NCBI GenBank assembly: GCA_002837195.1 | Contig: KZ478062.1 | Coordinates: forward strand, 372,001 to 436,000 | Source: Enterobacterales bacterium CwR94 | GTDB taxonomy: Bacteria > Pseudomonadota > Gammaproteobacteria > Enterobacterales > Enterobacteriaceae | DNA: 64,000 nt | Direction: 5' to 3' | Shown here: positions 57,671 to 64,000 of the stretch, piece after piece | Layout of the letters: every line of letters starts with the position of its first letter | Position numbering within the stretch: the stretch's first letter is position 1 | Made by a program: the position numbers and the translations under genes | Notes under the pieces: model-generated | Seen by the model: the letters and a program-made list of their open reading frames with translations, nothing else | What the model was told of the DNA's origin: nothing | Database searches by the model: none

Positions 57671-58262
57671 TGCGATGAGCGAATACGATCCCTACCAGTG
57701 GAAGGCGATCAACGTTTTGAAAAACCGCCTGAATATTCGTGAAGCCGCGCGCCTGCGCGAAGCGGAAACGGAATTCACCGCACTGCGTGCCGCAACCATT
57801 GCATTGGGCCCTCCAGAGCCGGGATTACCGCATCTGCAAGCTATTCACCGCACGTTATTTCAGGATCTCTTTACCTGGGCTGGCGAGTTGCGTGAAGTGG
57901 ATATCTATCGAGAAGACACGCCGTTTTGTCACTTTGAGTATCTGGAAAAGAATGGCAATAAGTTGATGGCTGAACTGGCGGAAGAGCACTTTTTAACGGG
58001 CCTCGATCATGAAAAATTTGCCGCCCGTTTAGCCTATTTCTACTGTGAACTCAATGTGCTGCACCCCTTTCGTGAAGGGAATGGACGTGCGCTACGCATT
58101 TTCTTCGAACACCTGATTATTCATTGCAGCTATGAGGTTGACTGGTCTCTTGTTGAACGAGAAAGCTGGATTGCGGCGAACAAAGCGGGTGTCAACGGTG
58201 GCTTACAGGGATTAACGGCTATTTTCAGCAAAGTGGTAAAAGCGGTAGGGGAAAAAGCGTAG
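57660..58262 (+). CDS. fic: Fic-domain AMP-transferase with intact active site
   Basis: 200 residues, as in E. coli; AAGGAG is six bases before the ATG. The Fic motif HPFREGNGR is complete at residues 135-143 (HPFx[D/E]GNGR), with catalytic His135. E. coli K-12 Fic has a degenerate HPFRVGSGL, so this copy should be able to transfer AMP from ATP to a protein target where the E. coli one may be poor. GELREVDIYREDTPFCHF is the flap region. The target is unknown. Coupled to yhfG. Confidence 0.95.
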   Translation: MSASAMSEYDPYQWKAINVLKNRLNIREAARLREAETEFTALRAATIALGPPEPGLPHLQAIHRTLFQDLFTWAGELREVDIYREDTPFCHFEYLEKNGNKLMAELAEEHFLTGLDHEKFAARLAYFYCELNVLHPFREGNGRALRIFFEHLIIHCSYEVDWSLVERESWIAANKAGVNGGLQGLTAIFSKVVKAVGEKA

Positions 58263-58295
58263 AATAGCGGCCCCACGTGACGTACCGGATTTGCC

Positions 58296-58871
58296 ATGCT
58301 GCTTATCATCGACAACTACGATTCCTTTACCTGGAATCTCTACCAATACTTCTGTGAATTGGGCGCTGACGTACAGGTGCATCGCAATGATGCGATCACG
58401 CTCGAGGCGATGATTGCACTGGCACCTGAACGCCTGGTTATCTCTCCGGGCCCTTGCACCCCTAATGAATCAGGCGTTTCGCTGGCGGCGATTAGCTACT
58501 TTGCCGGTAAGATCCCAATTTTAGGGGTGTGCCTGGGGCATCAGGCCATTGCCCAGGTGTTTGGGGCGAATGTGGTGCGCGCGCGTGAAGTGATGCACGG
58601 GAAAGTGTCGGCCATTTGCCACAATGGACAGGGCGTGTTCCACGGTTTACGCCATCCCTTAAACGTCACGCGCTATCACTCCTTGATTGTTGAGCGCGAC
58701 TCGCTGCCAGAAGCATTTGACGTTACCGCCTGGACGCTCCGTGACGGCCAACCTGATGAGATCATGGGGTTCCGTCATCGTACGATGTCGCTGGAAGGCG
58801 TGCAGTTTCATCCGGAAAGTATTCTGAGTGAGCAAGGACATCAGCTACTGAACAATTTTTTGCAGCAATGA
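58296..58871 (+). CDS. pabA: Aminodeoxychorismate synthase glutaminase component
   Basis: 191 residues. A class I glutamine amidotransferase that supplies ammonia to PabB for p-aminobenzoate (folate) synthesis. [17 protein letters not shown] at the start, oxyanion [11 protein letters not shown], nucleophile Cys in [14 protein letters not shown] and the His/Glu of [10 protein letters not shown] are present. It lies between fic and argD as in E. coli. Confidence 0.96.
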   Translation: MLLIIDNYDSFTWNLYQYFCELGADVQVHRNDAITLEAMIALAPERLVISPGPCTPNESGVSLAAISYFAGKIPILGVCLGHQAIAQVFGANVVRAREVMHGKVSAICHNGQGVFHGLRHPLNVTRYHSLIVERDSLPEAFDVTAWTLRDGQPDEIMGFRHRTMSLEGVQFHPESILSEQGHQLLNNFLQQ

Positions 58872-58884
58872 TCGGTTGCCTTTT

Positions 58885-58923
58885 TATGATTTGTTATGCA
58901 TATTTTGTGAGTATATTTTCACA
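58885..58923 (+). promoter_or_regulatory. Tandem ArgR operator upstream of argD
   Basis: Two 18-bp ARG boxes separated by exactly 3 bp: 58885-58902 (TGA...GCA core) and 58906-58923 (TGA...TCA core). The spacing and the TG/CA dyads are those of ArgR hexamer operators. Repression by arginine is predicted. Confidence 0.75.
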
Positions 58924-58940
58924 TTGCAGGCAAATATTAA

Positions 58941-62254
<3,314 letters not shown>

Positions 62255-62269
62255 GTGAGATTTAGACAT

Positions 62270-62301
62270 AAAAAAAGGCGCGACAGTCCACTGTCGCGCC
62301 T
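62270..62301 (-). terminator. Terminator of crp
   Basis: A 12-bp stem (62276-62287 with 62290-62301, effective 4-base loop); read leftward it is followed by six or seven T. It ends directly at the yhfK start region. Confidence 0.85.
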
Positions 62302-62311
62302 GGGGTGAGCG

Positions 62312-62944
62312 TTATCGTGTTCCGTAGACCACGATGGTTTTACCGTGTGCAGAGATCAGGTTCTGATCTTCCAGCATTTTTAAAATACGGCCAACGGTTT
62401 CACGTGAGCAGCCAACGATTTGACCGATCTCCTGACGGGTGATTTTAATCTGCATACCGTCCGGGTGGGTCATCGCATCAGGCTGTTTTGCCAGATTCAG
62501 TAAGGTCTGCGCAATGCGGCCAGTCACATCGAGGAAGGCAAGGTTGCCCACTTTTTCGGATGTCACTTGCAGGCGGCGTGCCATCTGAGACGATAAACGC
62601 ATCAGAATGTCTGGGTTCACCTGGATAAGCTGACGGAATTTCTTGTACGAAATTTCTGCCACTTCACAGGCGGTTTTCGCACGTACCCAGGCACTGCGCT
62701 CCTGACCTTCTTCAAACAGGCCAAGTTCGCCAATGAAATCACCTTGATTCAGATAGGAAAGAATCATCTCTTTTCCTTCTTCATCTTTGATCAACACTGC
62801 CACCGAACCTTTCACGATGTAGTAGAGCGTTTCGGCTTTTTCACCCTGATGGATGAGGGTGCTCTTGGATGGATATTTGTGAATATGGCAGTGAGACAGG
62901 AACCATTCGAGTGTAGGGTCTGTTTGTGGTTTGCCGAGAACCAT
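62312..62944 (-). CDS. crp: cAMP receptor protein CRP
   Basis: 210 residues, as in E. coli, nearly unchanged. cAMP pocket: Gly72, Glu73, Arg83, Ser84 in [19 protein letters not shown] (numbering includes Met1); Thr/Ser in [11 protein letters not shown] closes the site. The helix-turn-helix [20 protein letters not shown] binds TGTGA half-sites. A GAGG lies upstream of the ATG. It probably controls the ppiA/tsgA region in this window. Confidence 0.98.
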   Translation of the reverse strand: MVLGKPQTDPTLEWFLSHCHIHKYPSKSTLIHQGEKAETLYYIVKGSVAVLIKDEEGKEMILSYLNQGDFIGELGLFEEGQERSAWVRAKTACEVAEISYKKFRQLIQVNPDILMRLSSQMARRLQVTSEKVGNLAFLDVTGRIAQTLLNLAKQPDAMTHPDGMQIKITRQEIGQIVGCSRETVGRILKMLEDQNLISAHGKTIVVYGTR

Positions 62945-63248
62945 TCGCTGTTATCCTCTATTGTAATCGTGCCCTAAATACAGGGGCAGAGTTCCCTGCC
63001 AGGCGTTGAAATAATCAAGCGTTTCCTTTCAGGAAATGACGCGGGCCTCTAGGGTACAAAGCTCTTCGTGTCGTCCCGTTTTTCATCATGCGCCATGCGC
63101 AGACAAAATATTGCAACCCTGTTTGTAACACAGCTTTCCTTAAGTGTCTCCTGTTGTCTCGCTTCAGCATGATAAGCATCATCTCAATTGCTGTTTACAG
63201 TCGGAAAGCGTAGTCTGGCCGAAAATTGCCGGGGGAAAGGAGAGTATG
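62945..63248. promoter_or_regulatory. Divergent region of crp and yhfA
   Basis: About 300 bases with no gene, holding both promoters. A small hairpin (GGCAG 62983-62987 with CTGCC) and an AGGAAA/TTTCCT repeat near 63026-63040 are seen. I could not fix the crp autoregulatory site with confidence. Confidence 0.45.
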
Positions 63249-63653
63249 ATGCAGGCGCGAGTGAAATGGGTGGAAGGGTTAACCTTTTTAGGAGAATCCG
63301 CATCAGGACACCAGGTACTGATGGATGGTAATTCTGGCGACAAAGCACCAAGTCCGATGGAAATGGTGCTGATGTCAGCAGGAGGCTGCAGTGCGATCGA
63401 TGTGGTTTCGATTCTGCAAAAAAGCCGACAAGACGTCACCGATTGTGAAGTAAAGCTGACCTCTGAGCGCCGTGAAGAGGCGCCGCGTATCTTCACCCAT
63501 ATCAATTTGCACTTCATTGTCAGCGGTAAAGCGTTAAAAGAAGCAGCGGTTGAACGTGCCGTCACGCTCTCGGCGGAGAAATACTGTTCTGTGGCGATTA
63601 TGCTGGGCGCGGGGGTAACCATAACCCACAGCTTCGAAGTGATTGCCCTGTAA
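63249..63653 (+). CDS. yhfA: OsmC-family protein YhfA
   Basis: 134 residues from the second of two adjacent ATGs (63249), the E. coli length; AAAGGAG is at ideal distance. OsmC/Ohr fold: GDKAPSPMEMVLMSAGGCSAIDVVSIL holds the first conserved Cys and SAEKYCSVAIML the second. Possible thiol peroxidase; unproven. Divergent from crp, as in E. coli. Confidence 0.95.
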   Translation: MQARVKWVEGLTFLGESASGHQVLMDGNSGDKAPSPMEMVLMSAGGCSAIDVVSILQKSRQDVTDCEVKLTSERREEAPRIFTHINLHFIVSGKALKEAAVERAVTLSAEKYCSVAIMLGAGVTITHSFEVIAL

Positions 63654-63659
63654 AGCAGC

Positions 63660-63677
63660 GAGGCGCGCAGGCGCCTC
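63660..63677. terminator. Hairpin between convergent yhfA and prkB
   Basis: A 7-bp perfect stem GAGGCGC/GCGCCTC with a GCAG loop, between two convergent stop codons; no T-run. Confidence 0.55.
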
Positions 63678-63681
63678 AGTA

Positions 63682-64000
63682 TTATTCGATGCGACGTCCT
63701 TCCATCAGGCGCTTCACCAGCGGCATCATTATCAACTCCATGGCCAGTCCCATCTTGCCACCCGGCACCACCAGTGTGTTGATGTGGGAAATAAACGATC
63801 CCTGCAACATCGCCAGCAGATACGGAAAATCGATATTTTCCAGGTCGCGGAAGTGAATCACCACAAAACTTTCATCCAGCGAGGGAATGCCGCGTGCGGC
63901 AAACGGATTGGAGGTGTCAACGGTGGGAACGCGCTGGAAGTTAATGTGGGTGCGTGAAAACTGCGGTGTAATGAAATTGATGTAATCTTCCATGGACCGC
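63682..64000 (-). CDS. prkB: Phosphoribulokinase-like protein PrkB (3' part)
   Basis: Only the C-terminal 105 or so residues are in the window; the frame runs on past base 64000 (codons for Arg-Ser precede the first visible Met, as in E. coli RSMEDYINFITPQF). HINFQRVPTVDTSNPF and FISHINTLVVPGGKMGLAMELIM match E. coli PrkB (289 residues). The protein belongs to the phosphoribulokinase/uridine kinase family, function unproven in enterobacteria that lack the Calvin cycle. The ATP site lies outside the window. Confidence 0.93.
   Translation of the reverse strand, partial: RSMEDYINFITPQFSRTHINFQRVPTVDTSNPFAARGIPSLDESFVVIHFRDLENIDFPYLLAMLQGSFISHINTLVVPGGKMGLAMELIMMPLVKRLMEGRRIE

Overview
The window is chromosomal DNA of an Enterobacterales bacterium. 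Gene order follows the Escherichia coli region from ugpQ and asd to crp almost throughout, but the proteins are clearly diverged from E. coli. A Pantoea/Erwinia-type (Erwiniaceae) host is plausible; this is inferred from overall flavour and was not tested by any search. The two end genes are cut by the window: ugpQ on the left and prkB on the right.

Layout. 1-4.7 kb holds the end of ugpQ, yhhA, ggt, and a two-gene SDR-PhyH oxygenase operon that is not part of the E. coli order. 5.0-6.3 kb holds a possible small membrane peptide, the acetyltransferase yhhY and the iron-starvation small RNA RyhB with its Fur-controlled promoter. 6.3-10.5 kb is an accessory island lying where E. coli has yhhX. 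It encodes a 41-residue RiPP-like precursor peptide, an M29-aminopeptidase-like metalloenzyme, a TPR/glycosyltransferase-like protein and an Fe(II)/2-oxoglutarate oxygenase. I regard this as the most interesting part of the window. 10.5-23.1 kb holds yhhW, yhgN, asd and the full glycogen operon glgBXCAP. 23.1-28.6 kb holds nfuA, gntX, bioH, yhgF, greB and a yjbE-like secreted peptide. 29-41 kb holds ompR-envZ, pckA, the igaA-yrfG-hslR-hslO operon, nudE and mrcA. 41-51 kb holds the hofMNOPQ DNA-uptake/pilus-assembly operon and the aroK-aroB-damX-dam-rpe-gph-trpS cluster. 51-64 kb holds the nirBD-cysG nitrite reductase operon, tsgA, ppiA, the yhfG-fic module, pabA, argD, yhfK, crp, yhfA and partial prkB.

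How the genes work together. GlgC makes ADP-glucose, GlgA polymerises it, GlgB branches it, GlgP shortens the chains and GlgX debranches. NirB and NirD form the NADH nitrite reductase, for which CysG makes siroheme. The nirB promoter carries an FNR box and a NarL/NarP 7-2-7 site placed as in E. coli. OmpR-EnvZ, IgaA and the PBP1a gene mrcA serve the envelope. Dam, AroK/AroB and TrpS share the classical superoperon. ArgD is preceded by a good tandem ArgR operator. No tRNA, rRNA, insertion sequence, CRISPR array or prophage gene was found. E. coli neighbours not seen at their expected places are gntRKU and yhhX, the glpD/glpEGR and malT-malPQ block, feoABC, nirC and the yhfL-yhfZ block.

All product calls rest on reading translated sequence and comparing it with remembered family features. 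No database search, structure prediction or folding program was run.
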